NCBI RefSeq assembly: GCF_002307355.1
Contig: NZ_CP017481.1
Coordinates: 2,914,001 to 2,978,000 of the forward strand
Direction of reading: 5' to 3'
DNA from: Pectobacterium polaris
Lineage (GTDB): Bacteria > Pseudomonadota > Gammaproteobacteria > Enterobacterales > Enterobacteriaceae
DNA: 64,000 nucleotides
The notes under the pieces are model-generated. The model was not told the DNA's origin. It did no database searches and saw nothing but the letters and a program-made list of their open reading frames with translations. Of this stretch, positions 39,012-47,745 are shown piece after piece. The position numbers were made by a program, and so were the translations under genes. How positions within the stretch are numbered: position 1 is the first letter of the stretch; each line of letters starts with the position of its first letter.

Positions 39012-39418
39012 GCAGTGAAAACGGCACGCCGCACGGCGTGCCTGACTTCGGCGGAACGCGATTGCTCGATTTCGTCGTGTCGACAGTTTCCCATGCGGAT
39101 AATACCGCACCTCTGTGGCTAGCCTTATCGGTATTGCGCCGAGCATTGCTGTACGCCACTCGCCGCCAATGCCACTTTCCGTAATACACGCCACTTTCCG
39201 CAATACGCGGAGTTTCTTCTCCATTAATCGACACGTTTGCCTGCAAGCGGGTGGCGTCTTGCAATATTCGTCAATGGGAATGACAACTCAGGTTATGAAG
39301 TCAGAGCATTAATGATACTACTATCAGATACAAAGCACTGCCGACACAAGATCGAACCAGAACTCATCAATTGAGAAAACGCGACGTGTAGAAATCAACA
39401 ATATCATGGAATCCATGT
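38993..39418. other. Intergenic region between the DppA-like gene and the PTS EIIC gene
   Basis: About 430 bases without a credible gene. It holds the 16-base duplication, a strong hairpin at 39023-39042 (GGCACGCC with GGCGTGCC) without a T run that may end the DppA-like transcript, and a 19-base tandem repeat at 39171-39208. The last 130 bases are AT-richer and should contain the promoter of the PTS unit, but no CRP or other site was convincing. Confidence 0.65.
39171..39208 (+). repeat. 19-base tandem repeat upstream of the PTS locus
   Basis: GCCACTTTCCGTAATACAC at 39171-39189 and GCCACTTTCCGCAATACGC at 39190-39208 differ at two positions. A weaker related segment (GCCACTCGCCG) precedes them. 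Function unknown. Confidence 0.85.
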
Positions 39419-40705
39419 ATGTCATTTAACTCAACGCTAGTACAAGAAAAAATGCTGCAATTAATGCAGAGCATTGGCCAAAATATTTATCTGAAATCAG
39501 TAATGAGCGGAATGATGCTGGTGTTGCCTGCCACCATAATGAGTTCACTGGCGACCTTGCTGAAAGTATTTCCGTTTGCGCCTTATCAGGCATTTCTGGT
39601 CAAACACGATCTTGTTCGGTTTTTTGATATACCGATTAATTTTACCAATAATTTCCTGGCCGTCATCGTCGCGTTCTCTGTTGCTTATACATTAGCTAAA
39701 AACCTTAACGCTGATAGTTTCATGAGCGGCCTGCTTTCGATGATATCGTTTTTCATTCTGACACCTTATCAATTAGGCGATGTCGGGCCTTTGGGGCAGT
39801 CATTTGCTATTCCGAGCCACTGGCTTGGTGCGATGGGGTTATTTACGGGGATTCTGGTTGCCATCACGGCAACACGGATATTCGTAGCGATAACCAGAAA
39901 AGGGCTGATTATAAAAATGCCTGACACGGTGCCGGAGTTTATTTCGAAATCATTCTCGTCATTGGTGCCGGGCATTGTGATCCTCACGTTTTTCACCGTG
40001 GTTTCTGCCGCTATCACGATCAATGGCCTAGGCAGCATTCATGAGATTATTTATAAACTCATTCAGGCACCGTTGACGTCACTCGGGTCGGGTATCGGGT
40101 CGCTTATTTTTGTCGCTATTCTTGCTCAACTGCTCTGGTTTTTTGGGCTGCACGGGCACGCGATTACGCTGGGTATCGTTGCGCCTATCTGGTTCGCTAT
40201 GGATGCGCAACAGTTGGCCGCCTATGCCGCAGGAATCACACCGCCGAATATCACGGGTTTTGCCTTTTTCATGACCTATGGGGTTGCCGGGGATTTATTG
40301 CCGCTTGCCTTTATGCTGGCATTTCTGGCCAAAAGTAATCGTTATCAGACGCTAGGGAAAATTGCCTTGCCTCCCGCTGTGTTCACCATCGGCGAACCGA
40401 TGGCTTATGGTGTACCGCTGGTCATGAATTTCGCTCTCGCCATTCCCTATATTTTCATCAATGGGCTCATGCTTGGTCTCGCATACTACCTCACTGTCAT
40501 CGGTATTTTGCCGCGCGTTGCGGGTGTCAGTACGCCAGCAGGGATTCCGGTTATTGTCTCTGGATTTATGCAGGGGAGCTGGAAAATTGCGGCGTTTCAG
40601 TTTGTCGGGCTTTTTATTCGTTTCGCAGGTTGGTATTTCTTCTTCAAAATTGCTGACGCAATAGCCTGCAAGGAAGAAAACGCAGAACGCGTGAATAACA
40701 GTTAA
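39419..40705 (+). CDS. PTS lactose/cellobiose-family EIIC (sugar permease)
   Basis: Membrane sugar-translocating subunit of a PTS transporter, 428 residues, about ten helices. FFGLHGHAITLGIVAPIWF and GEPMAYGVPLVMNFALAIPYI are the conserved cytoplasmic-loop and sugar-binding segments of CelB/ChbC-type EIIC proteins. It contains no EIIB or EIIA domain; these are encoded 6.3 kb downstream at 46962 and 47319. The adjacent GH78 gene suggests that the cargo is a rhamnosyl saccharide, which is inference. The gene is AT-richer than the housekeeping genes around it. Confidence 0.9.
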   Translation: MSFNSTLVQEKMLQLMQSIGQNIYLKSVMSGMMLVLPATIMSSLATLLKVFPFAPYQAFLVKHDLVRFFDIPINFTNNFLAVIVAFSVAYTLAKNLNADSFMSGLLSMISFFILTPYQLGDVGPLGQSFAIPSHWLGAMGLFTGILVAITATRIFVAITRKGLIIKMPDTVPEFISKSFSSLVPGIVILTFFTVVSAAITINGLGSIHEIIYKLIQAPLTSLGSGIGSLIFVAILAQLLWFFGLHGHAITLGIVAPIWFAMDAQQLAAYAAGITPPNITGFAFFMTYGVAGDLLPLAFMLAFLAKSNRYQTLGKIALPPAVFTIGEPMAYGVPLVMNFALAIPYIFINGLMLGLAYYLTVIGILPRVAGVSTPAGIPVIVSGFMQGSWKIAAFQFVGLFIRFAGWYFFFKIADAIACKEENAERVNNS

Positions 40706-40755
40706 TACACGAATCTATGGGGTTTGCGTAATAAAGCAGACATTAAAAGTGAGCC

Positions 40756-43392
40756 ATGATGAGCAGCATGTTAAAAATTAATTATCAAGAAGAAAATATT
40801 GTCGTTGATAGATGTCCTTTATTTTTAAGCTGGTCGGTAGATTATCGGCAGACGTCATTCACTCTGTCTGTTTTAAAGGATGAAACCGTTATCTACACCA
40901 CCAGCAGAGCAGGTAATGATACGACGTTACACCTTGACTCATTCGCGTTAGCCTGCAATACACAGTATGCCATTGAAATTTTCGTTTATGGTGAGGGCGA
41001 TAATCGTACCTCAATGAAAAAAATGTTCAGTACCAGTAATTTCGGTCAATTTAAAGGGTGCTGGATTTCAGGTGATAAAAAAAATAGTGATGATGGTTAT
41101 TATCTGGAGAATAGAAATACCGTTATAAGAAAGACGTTTGATGTCGTTGATGATATCGCGATGGCCTGCATGAGTATTGTCGGGTTGGGTTTCTATAAAC
41201 TCTATATTAACGGGAATGAAATAACGGGAAATGAGCTCAATACCGACTGGACGAACTATAATAAAACCGTTTATTACGATACGTATGACGTGAGTTCCTT
41301 TTTAAGAAAAGGAACGAATAACGTCACTATCGAATTGGGAAATGGATGGTTTAACCCTGCGCCGCTTAAATTATTTGGAAAGTACAATTTAAGAGATGTG
41401 TTGTCCGTTGGCGATCCGCAAGTCATCGCTGATTTGGTGATTAAGGGAACCACGGGAGAGTTCACCATTTCCACCGATGAATCGTGGGAATTCTGCGAAG
41501 GGGCATATGTTTTTAATAATATCTATCTGGGTGAAAGGGTGGATTTCAGACTCTTCAGGGGAAGCAACACAAGCGATATTATCAATCCGGTATGGAAAAA
41601 GGTATTGATTAGTCATGGGCCAAAAGGCGAATTCGTATCCAGCTTTATTCCAAAGATCAAACAAGCCGCGACGGTGGGTTCCTCGCATATCTACGTTGTC
41701 GATGAAAATGAGTTGATTATTGATTTTGGCAAAATTATCGCCGGATTTATCAACCTAACGATGACTGCCTCTGAGAACCAACAAGTTCTGCTGACTTACA
41801 GTGAAGAGGTGTACGAAAACTATACGCTGAACTCCGATTCCACGCTGGCGGGGTTTGTTGGCAAAGAGGTTGCGCCCGGCGTCATCATTAATGGTGGACC
41901 GGAAGCGCCTCACCGTGCGGAACAGCAGGACACGCTGACTTGCCGCAGTGGGGTCAATCATTTTGTTAATCAATTCACTTATCACTCCTTTCGTTATGTC
42001 AGAATCAGCGGCATTAACCTCGACCAGTTGAATCATATTTGTGCCGTTTCTGTTCATACCGATCTGGCTGAATGTGGCGGATTCCGTTGTTCCGATCCTT
42101 ACCTGAATCAGTTAGTGGATATTGCCCGGGAGACGAAGTTAAACAATGTCCACTCCGTACTGAGTGACTGTGCTCGCGAGCGATTTGCCTATGGCGGAGA
42201 TATCGTTGCGCTGGCTAAGTCACAAGTCTATCAATTTGATTCTGCAACCATTTATGAGAAAACCCTTGTAGACTTTATTAATGACATCCGCCCGAATGGG
42301 GGCGTTCCCGAAACAGCTCCGTTTATGGGGATAAAAACCAATGGAACGGGAGGGGATGCCGGGCCATTGGGCTGGCAACTGGTACTCCCTTATCTGATTC
42401 ACATCCATTACCAGCACTATGGCAATGTGAAATTGGTCTATGAAATGCTCCCGTTCCTTGAACGCCAGCTTGAGCATTTGGCGCGGTTAAATCTTGATGA
42501 ACTGAGCGCGTGCTGCCTGGGGGACTGGGGAAGTCGCGATGTGAATACGGCAAATTACAAGTCAGGGTCACCTGCTCTGCATTTTACGGCTACCTGTTTT
42601 TATTACTATCACATCATTTTGTTGGTGAAATTCTGTAGAGCAATAAATCTGAAAGAAAAAGCGGATTTTTATTCAAATAAAGCAAATGAAGTAAGAAATG
42701 AAATTCTGACAAGATATAAAAATGAAGATGGTAGTTTTGCGGATAAAAGCCAGACAAGCTATGTATTTGCCATATACTTTGCGCTTGCAGACGATATACA
42801 AGCCGCGCTAACGTCACTACTTAACCTGATTGCCGCTGATAATGACAACATTAAATGTGGTATCTTTGGGCAAAGTTTTCTTTATGAAATTTGTCGTCAA
42901 TATGACCAGAATGATGTGATTGTTAAATGGCTCAGCGCTGATGAGGGTTTCAAGGGAATGCTCAACGGTGAGTCCATGACCTTAAAGGAGTTTTTCGGCG
43001 ACAACAAAAATGGCTCTTGTAATCACGCTATGTTCAGTTCCTATTCAAGCTGGATGTATCAGGGATTGGGGGGAATATCTGTTACGGATGATGCGGTAGG
43101 CTCTGATGTTATTTCAATCAATCCCTGTTTTATCGATTCCATTGAGTTTGTCGATTGCTGGCACCAAACGATACGAGGCCGTATTAATTGCAACTGGCGT
43201 CGTGATGGAAATGGAATTGAATTAGTGATCAAGATTCCATATAACCTAAAAAAATGCACTCTGACGATCGCCAAGGCGTATACTGTCCTTGATGAATTAC
43301 CCGCTTCGATGAAGTGTGATAGTTTTAATCAATATTTTGACATAACGAATGTGGGCGAGATAAAAATCCTGCTGACGAGGTCGTTACATTAA
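40756..43392 (+). CDS. GH78 alpha-L-rhamnosidase, cytoplasmic
   Basis: Glycoside hydrolase that removes terminal alpha-L-rhamnose, 878 residues, with no signal peptide. The N-terminal part (about 120-330) has the GH78 accessory beta domain pattern: FYKLYINGNEITGNELNTDWTNYNKTVYYDTYDVSSFLRKGTN interrupted here for length, with GNGWFNP and AYVFNNIYLGERVDFR later. The catalytic (alpha/alpha)6 domain follows; its acid motif is DCARERFAYGGDI at residues 471-483, where the usual DCPxRE has Ala for Pro. GDWGSRDVNT and a late SSYSSWMYQGLGGI segment also fit. It follows EIIC by 50 bases, so it probably cleaves the imported, phosphorylated sugar. Starts at 40759 or 40768 are also possible. Confidence 0.86.
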   Translation: MMSSMLKINYQEENIVVDRCPLFLSWSVDYRQTSFTLSVLKDETVIYTTSRAGNDTTLHLDSFALACNTQYAIEIFVYGEGDNRTSMKKMFSTSNFGQFKGCWISGDKKNSDDGYYLENRNTVIRKTFDVVDDIAMACMSIVGLGFYKLYINGNEITGNELNTDWTNYNKTVYYDTYDVSSFLRKGTNNVTIELGNGWFNPAPLKLFGKYNLRDVLSVGDPQVIADLVIKGTTGEFTISTDESWEFCEGAYVFNNIYLGERVDFRLFRGSNTSDIINPVWKKVLISHGPKGEFVSSFIPKIKQAATVGSSHIYVVDENELIIDFGKIIAGFINLTMTASENQQVLLTYSEEVYENYTLNSDSTLAGFVGKEVAPGVIINGGPEAPHRAEQQDTLTCRSGVNHFVNQFTYHSFRYVRISGINLDQLNHICAVSVHTDLAECGGFRCSDPYLNQLVDIARETKLNNVHSVLSDCARERFAYGGDIVALAKSQVYQFDSATIYEKTLVDFINDIRPNGGVPETAPFMGIKTNGTGGDAGPLGWQLVLPYLIHIHYQHYGNVKLVYEMLPFLERQLEHLARLNLDELSACCLGDWGSRDVNTANYKSGSPALHFTATCFYYYHIILLVKFCRAINLKEKADFYSNKANEVRNEILTRYKNEDGSFADKSQTSYVFAIYFALADDIQAALTSLLNLIAADNDNIKCGIFGQSFLYEICRQYDQNDVIVKWLSADEGFKGMLNGESMTLKEFFGDNKNGSCNHAMFSSYSSWMYQGLGGISVTDDAVGSDVISINPCFIDSIEFVDCWHQTIRGRINCNWRRDGNGIELVIKIPYNLKKCTLTIAKAYTVLDELPASMKCDSFNQYFDITNVGEIKILLTRSLH

Positions 43393-43431
43393 AGTATTGG
43401 CGTAACAACCCTGCTCCATGTAGGTGGTTTT

Positions 43432-44376
43432 ATGTTGAACTCTACAATCCATGACGATCTGCTGGCGTATACAGACAGAGAGCTTGAAATATTACAAGCC
43501 AATTATAAATTTAACCATAAATTTAAAAATCACATGGAGCGAAAGTTTTTTAAAGACAACTACATCTATATCGAAAAGCAAACGCGGTTCGCAAAAATAC
43601 CGTTACATTCTCATGGGTTCATTGAGCTTATTTACATCTATCAGGGTGAGATGAAGCAAAATGTAAACGAGTTACCTTTAACGTTGAAGAAGGGCGAACT
43701 CCTGCTGCTCAATCAGTTTGCCAAGCATGAAATTGACGCAGCAGGCCATGATGACATCATTATCAATTTCATTATAAAAATTGAATTTTTTGGAAAATTA
43801 ATGTCATTATTTGATGAAGAGAACATCATATCCGATTTCATTCTTTCATCAATTAACGGAAAAATGCGATATGGTGAGCATATCCATTTTAAAGTGGGTG
43901 ATATTGAGTCAATACAAACGATAATGCACGTTATTATTAGTGAAATATACAGTAAAAATAACCTGAAAGAAGTGCGTGTCAATTTCCTGGTTGGTTTACT
44001 CATCACTGAACTGATCTCGAATGTGGAGTCGAGTGACTATCATGTCAATGGCAGCTACAACGAATCACTGTCCATGTCGGTACTTAAGTATATTGATGAA
44101 AACTACAGTACGGCCAGCCTGAAAGAAATTTCTGACAGGCTAAAACAGCCTAATTATAAAGTCAGTAAATTGCTAAAAGCATTTACGGGTAAAAATTTCA
44201 GTGAGCTCCTCATCGAGAAACGAATAGACGTGCTCATCCATCTCCTCAAACATACTAACCACTCAATCATTGATATTATCAATATGACGGGTTATGAGAA
44301 TGCCTCGCACTGCTATAAAATATTTAAAGAGAAGCACAGTATGAGCATAAAGGAATACAGAGATAGAAATATGTAG
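43432..44376 (+). CDS. AraC-family regulator with cupin sensor, probable local regulator
   Basis: Regulator of 314 residues. The N-terminal half has a cupin-type sensor (LHSHGFIELIYIYQGEMKQNVNELPLTLKKGELLLL interrupted as LHSHGFIELIYIYQG and KKGELLLLNQF) that probably binds a sugar. The C-terminal half has two helix-turn-helix motifs, ASLKEISDRLKQPNYKVSKLL and SIIDIINMTGYENASHCYKIF. It follows the rhamnosidase by 39 bases, and a terminator ends the unit after it. It likely activates both this unit and the porin-esterase-EIIB-EIIA unit. The gene is distinctly AT-rich, suggesting acquisition. Confidence 0.86.
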   Translation: MLNSTIHDDLLAYTDRELEILQANYKFNHKFKNHMERKFFKDNYIYIEKQTRFAKIPLHSHGFIELIYIYQGEMKQNVNELPLTLKKGELLLLNQFAKHEIDAAGHDDIIINFIIKIEFFGKLMSLFDEENIISDFILSSINGKMRYGEHIHFKVGDIESIQTIMHVIISEIYSKNNLKEVRVNFLVGLLITELISNVESSDYHVNGSYNESLSMSVLKYIDENYSTASLKEISDRLKQPNYKVSKLLKAFTGKNFSELLIEKRIDVLIHLLKHTNHSIIDIINMTGYENASHCYKIFKEKHSMSIKEYRDRNM

Positions 44377-44395
44377 AGCTCATGTTTTCTATTAG

Positions 44396-44428
44396 AAACC
44401 GCAGGAGAGATTACTGCGGTTTTTTTTC
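44396..44428 (+). terminator. Rho-independent terminator after the AraC gene
   Basis: A nine-base stem AAACCGCAG/CTGCGGTTT with a nine-base loop runs into eight or more T residues. It separates the EIIC-rhamnosidase-AraC unit from the porin unit. Confidence 0.92.
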
Positions 44429-44570
44429 GTATATACCCTGCAAAAATCGACATAGAGAAAGGCAAGTCAGGATATAACTCACTGCATTATTGTAAATATA
44501 ATGATGATAATTCATAACAACAAAATATCCATTTATCTTCTGCCTATTATACTCTGATGGAGTCGAATTA

Positions 44571-45854
44571 ATGCACCATAATAAAATAGCGATATATTTA
44601 ACATCATGCTTTATTTCAATATCCTCTGTTCATGCCGCCAATCTTTCTGACGATGGGTCTTTCCAATTAAATGGCTATGGCATGGTCGCCGGGGATTTCC
44701 AGAGCGAATTCAATCGTCCTAAAAATATGTCATTGCATGCCGATCCCACGGGGCCAAATCAGGATCCCCGGGGGAAAATGGGCGATCTTGGGAACAGCTT
44801 TTGGCATGACTATTTTACCTCGCTGGCCATCACGAAAAAATGGCAGGGGGTGGGTGCCCCTGAACAGTGGGCTGATTATACTTATCAAATGGTTGGCTAT
44901 GGTGATAAGAGCATTGAAACGGCGCAGAATTTTGGTCGATTTGGCGGGTTATCTTTTCTGCCCGAAGACGCCAATATCTGGGCGGGCCGTCGCTACCTGG
45001 ATGAGCGCCTCAGCATCTTTGCCTATAACACAAAAGAGATTCATGTTGACTCCGGTGTGGGTTACAGCGGCAAAGATCTTGATGTGACGATAGGCACAGC
45101 ACAAATAGACTGGTCGAGTGCCAGCGCGCCACAGGCAATTGAAGGGTCGCGACGTATTTTTGATATCGCATACCGAGTGGGTCCAACGGAATGGGGTGCC
45201 ACCTATGTGAAGGAGCTGGATAACCCGTTAAATACCGGCGTTCAGCGAGCCATGAGTTTCTCTGGGAAATACAATTTATCGTCGTTTATGGGAATAGCAG
45301 AAGGGCGTTCATCGCTAAAATTCCAATACGGTAAAGGCATTATTGCTCAGTACCTGAATACCAGCCGGATCAGCGTGCTGAGTGAGGAAGGGGATTCAGC
45401 GCTGCGGCTTACGCTTGATGGTAGCCTCAATATGTTTGACGATTTTGCCGTTACTCCCGCCTTTATTTACGAATATACCAAGCGCGACAAATCTGCGGAA
45501 AGAACCACGCTAATCCCGGATACCAGCTATGCGGGCGGCAACACAATTTATGGATCGGGAAATGAGACTGGAATTTTCGCTGGCGTCAGCGTTAAACAAA
45601 ACCTCCACCATCAGAACCTGTCGATGCTGTATGAAGCGGTTATCAATAATACGACCAATAAAAATGGCGTGATAGGCGCAGACGGCACCGCATATAAGAT
45701 TGCGATGGGGCCGGCGATTCAGCTTGATGTTATGCCCTATGCTGCGCCAATCGCCAGCCTGACGCTCACCTACGCGGGCGGCGATCGTGCCGTTACCCTG
45801 TTACCTACCGATTCTGAATGGCGTCTGGGCTACCGTCTGGAAGTCTGGTTTTAA
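44571..45854 (+). CDS. LamB-like outer membrane carbohydrate porin
   Basis: Outer-membrane sugar channel of 427 residues. A signal peptide (IAIYLTSCFISISSVHA) is followed by a beta-rich protein with maltoporin-family landmarks: an N-terminal GSFQLNGYGMVAGDF, LGNSFWHDYFTSLAI, DANIWAGRRYLDERLSIFAY matching the WAGKRFY region of LamB, and a C-terminal WRLGYRLEVWF, the expected terminal beta strand with an aromatic end. It would pass oligosaccharides through the outer membrane for the esterase and PTS encoded beside it. The substrate is inferred from context. It starts the second unit of the island, 194 bases after the AraC gene. Confidence 0.82.
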   Translation: MHHNKIAIYLTSCFISISSVHAANLSDDGSFQLNGYGMVAGDFQSEFNRPKNMSLHADPTGPNQDPRGKMGDLGNSFWHDYFTSLAITKKWQGVGAPEQWADYTYQMVGYGDKSIETAQNFGRFGGLSFLPEDANIWAGRRYLDERLSIFAYNTKEIHVDSGVGYSGKDLDVTIGTAQIDWSSASAPQAIEGSRRIFDIAYRVGPTEWGATYVKELDNPLNTGVQRAMSFSGKYNLSSFMGIAEGRSSLKFQYGKGIIAQYLNTSRISVLSEEGDSALRLTLDGSLNMFDDFAVTPAFIYEYTKRDKSAERTTLIPDTSYAGGNTIYGSGNETGIFAGVSVKQNLHHQNLSMLYEAVINNTTNKNGVIGADGTAYKIAMGPAIQLDVMPYAAPIASLTLTYAGGDRAVTLLPTDSEWRLGYRLEVWF

Positions 45855-45896
45855 CACATTATTTATCTCTTATTTGAAATGACAGGATGTATCGAT

Positions 45897-46859
45897 ATGC
45901 TGAAAAAAATAACGCTCTTATTGATGGTATTAACGGCACCCTCTGTATTTGCGCAAGCGGATACGGCAGGCAGTAACATTATTAACATCAAGCCTACGGC
46001 GCTTCCCGTCGAAATGGAAGCCGACATTGCTTATTCATTGACCAAAAATATCATGGGGCGACCGCTGCAATTATCCATGGATTTGGTTAAGCCTTACTCA
46101 GATAAGCCGTTGCCTGCGGTAGTCTTTATTACCGGCGGGGGTTTTATTGATGCGCCCAAATCCAAATACATCGGGCAACGTGTTGATATCGCGAGAGCGG
46201 GTTATGTCGTCGCCAGCATTAATTATCGTGTCGTGCCAACGGTGACATTCCCTGGCATCGTTGAAGATGCAAAAACCGCGGTCAGATTTTTACGTGCCAA
46301 TGCGGATAAATTTGGTATTGACCCGAATAAGATTGCCGTCATGGGGGAATCTGCCGGTGGATATTTAGCCGCGATGGTGGCGACGACGAACGGTGTGAGC
46401 GAGTTTGATAAAGGTGATTATCTGAATCAGCGCAGCGATGTTCAGGCTGCCATTGATTTGTATGGATTATCCGATCTAACGTCCGTCGGCGCAGACTTCT
46501 CGGATGAGAGGAAAGAGGCACATAAATCGCCAGCTATCCCAGAAGCGATGCTGGTCAATGGGATTCCGTGGCACGGCGGCGGGTCGATTTTGAACGATCT
46601 GGATAAAGCCAAAAAAGCCAACCCCATTACCTATATATCAAAGAAAACGCCGCCATTCTTATTAATGCATGGCGATGCCGATAATGTTGTGTCACCGAGT
46701 CAGACGCGCATTCTGCATGAAGCGCTTGTTGCTCATGGCATTAATTCAACGCGTTATGTTGTTCAGGGCGCCGATCATGCCGGGCTATTGTGGTATCAAC
46801 CTGAAATCATGAAAACCATTATTGCATTCCTGGACCGCAATTTGAAATCTACCCGATAG
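45897..46859 (+). CDS. Secreted alpha/beta-hydrolase esterase (BD-FAE/lipase-like)
   Basis: Exported carboxylesterase of 320 residues from the ATG at 45897, preceded by AGGATG; an ATG at 45879 would add six residues. Signal peptide MLKKITLLLMVLTAPSVFA. The oxyanion segment is VVFITGGGFID, where HGGG-type proteins usually have His. The nucleophile is Ser152 in GESAGGY. Asp262 in HGDADNVV and His294 in GADHAGL complete a catalytic triad. Such enzymes deacylate plant polysaccharides or glycosides (acetyl or feruloyl groups). Between a porin and PTS genes it likely strips an acyl group in the periplasm before uptake. The specificity is inferred. Confidence 0.83.
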   Translation: MLKKITLLLMVLTAPSVFAQADTAGSNIINIKPTALPVEMEADIAYSLTKNIMGRPLQLSMDLVKPYSDKPLPAVVFITGGGFIDAPKSKYIGQRVDIARAGYVVASINYRVVPTVTFPGIVEDAKTAVRFLRANADKFGIDPNKIAVMGESAGGYLAAMVATTNGVSEFDKGDYLNQRSDVQAAIDLYGLSDLTSVGADFSDERKEAHKSPAIPEAMLVNGIPWHGGGSILNDLDKAKKANPITYISKKTPPFLLMHGDADNVVSPSQTRILHEALVAHGINSTRYVVQGADHAGLLWYQPEIMKTIIAFLDRNLKSTR

Positions 46860-46866
46860 GATGAAT

Positions 46867-46897
46867 AAAAACCGCGCTTTATTTAGCGCTGGTTTTT
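46867..46897 (+). terminator. Hairpin between esterase and EIIB genes (attenuator or partial terminator)
   Basis: AAAAACC-GCGCT pairs with AGCGC-T-GGTTTTT with one bulged T and a six-base loop, flanked by A and T runs. It lies 7 bases after the esterase stop and 65 bases before EIIB. It could reduce transcription into the EIIB/EIIA pair or protect the mRNA 3' end. Confidence 0.7.
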
Positions 46898-46961
46898 ATG
46901 GGGATTTTATTTATCTCAGAAAGAAATACTTTGTCTCTTAAATTATTATGGCGATTTCATT

Positions 46962-47267
46962 ATGAAAAAGATTTTCCTTTGTTGTGCAGCAGGTATGTCG
47001 ACCAGTATGGTCATGAATAAAATGAAGCAGGCCGCAGCAGAAAAAAATATTGAGGTGCAGATCGTTGCGGTATCAATGGATGATTTTGACAGCATGTTAC
47101 CCCAGTACGACTGCTGTCTTTTAGGGCCACAGATTAAATATAAGTTTGATGAATTTCAGAAAAAAGCGGCCGCGGCAGGAAAGAAAATTGCCGTTATCGA
47201 CAGCATGGATTACGGCATGATGCGGGGCGATAAAATCCTTAGTGATGCCCTGGCAATGCTTGATTAA
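46962..47267 (+). CDS. PTS lactose/cellobiose-family EIIB
   Basis: Cytoplasmic phosphocarrier of 101 residues. The N-terminal FLCCAAGMSTSMVMNKM is the EIIB active-site loop with the phosphorylated cysteine at Cys8, next to AAGMSTS as in ChbB. LLGPQIKYKFDEFQKKA and IDSMDYGMMRGDKIL follow the family. It takes phosphate from the EIIA encoded 51 bases downstream and passes it to the sugar in the EIIC encoded at 39419. Confidence 0.93.
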   Translation: MKKIFLCCAAGMSTSMVMNKMKQAAAEKNIEVQIVAVSMDDFDSMLPQYDCCLLGPQIKYKFDEFQKKAAAAGKKIAVIDSMDYGMMRGDKILSDALAMLD

Positions 47268-47318
47268 ACGCTCGCATTATTCTGACAGTTTTTTAAATTT
47301 ATAAACGTGGGGTTAAGT

Positions 47319-47636
47319 ATGGACATGGAATCAACCGTCATGGAGCTTATTATTAATGCGGGGGAATCCCGAAGCTGTGCCATGCAGGCGCTTCGTGCCG
47401 CTAAGCAGGGAAACTGGGTGGAGACGGATTTGCAAATGAAGGCGTCTTTCGAGGCGTCAAAGCGTGCTCATGACGTGCAGACTATGCTGATTGGCATGGA
47501 TGAAGGATGCGGCAAAGTGCCGGTTAACCTCATTCTGGTGCATGCACAGGATCACATTATGAATGCCATGCTGGCGCGTGAGTTGATTGAAGAACTCATT
47601 GATGTTCATCGCCAGCTCCAGAAAAAGCAGGCATAA
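47319..47636 (+). CDS. PTS lactose/cellobiose-family EIIA
   Basis: Cytoplasmic helical phosphocarrier of 105 residues from the ATG at 47319, preceded by GGGGTT; a GTG at 47307 would add four residues. AGESRSCAMQALRAAKQGNW and LVHAQDHIMNAMLARELIEELI are typical of LacF/ChbA-type EIIA. His75 is the expected phosphorylation site and Asp78 the metal-binding residue at the trimer axis. It is the last gene of the island. Confidence 0.93.
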   Translation: MDMESTVMELIINAGESRSCAMQALRAAKQGNWVETDLQMKASFEASKRAHDVQTMLIGMDEGCGKVPVNLILVHAQDHIMNAMLARELIEELIDVHRQLQKKQA

Positions 47637-47702
47637 GACCTGCTCTGTCACGCATTCAGCGTGATTGCCATCCGATTAACGGCGATCGCCAAAGCGATCG
47701 TC

Positions 47703-47734
47703 TAATCACAGTGACCCATGAATCACCGTGATTA
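47703..47734. terminator. Stem-loop between convergent EIIA and queH
   Basis: TAATCACAGTGA pairs with TCACCGTGATTA at 11 of 12 positions around an eight-base loop. It has no T run on either side, so it may be a weak terminator or an mRNA-stabilising structure for both convergent genes. Confidence 0.5.
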
Positions 47735-47745
47735 TCGAGACACGG

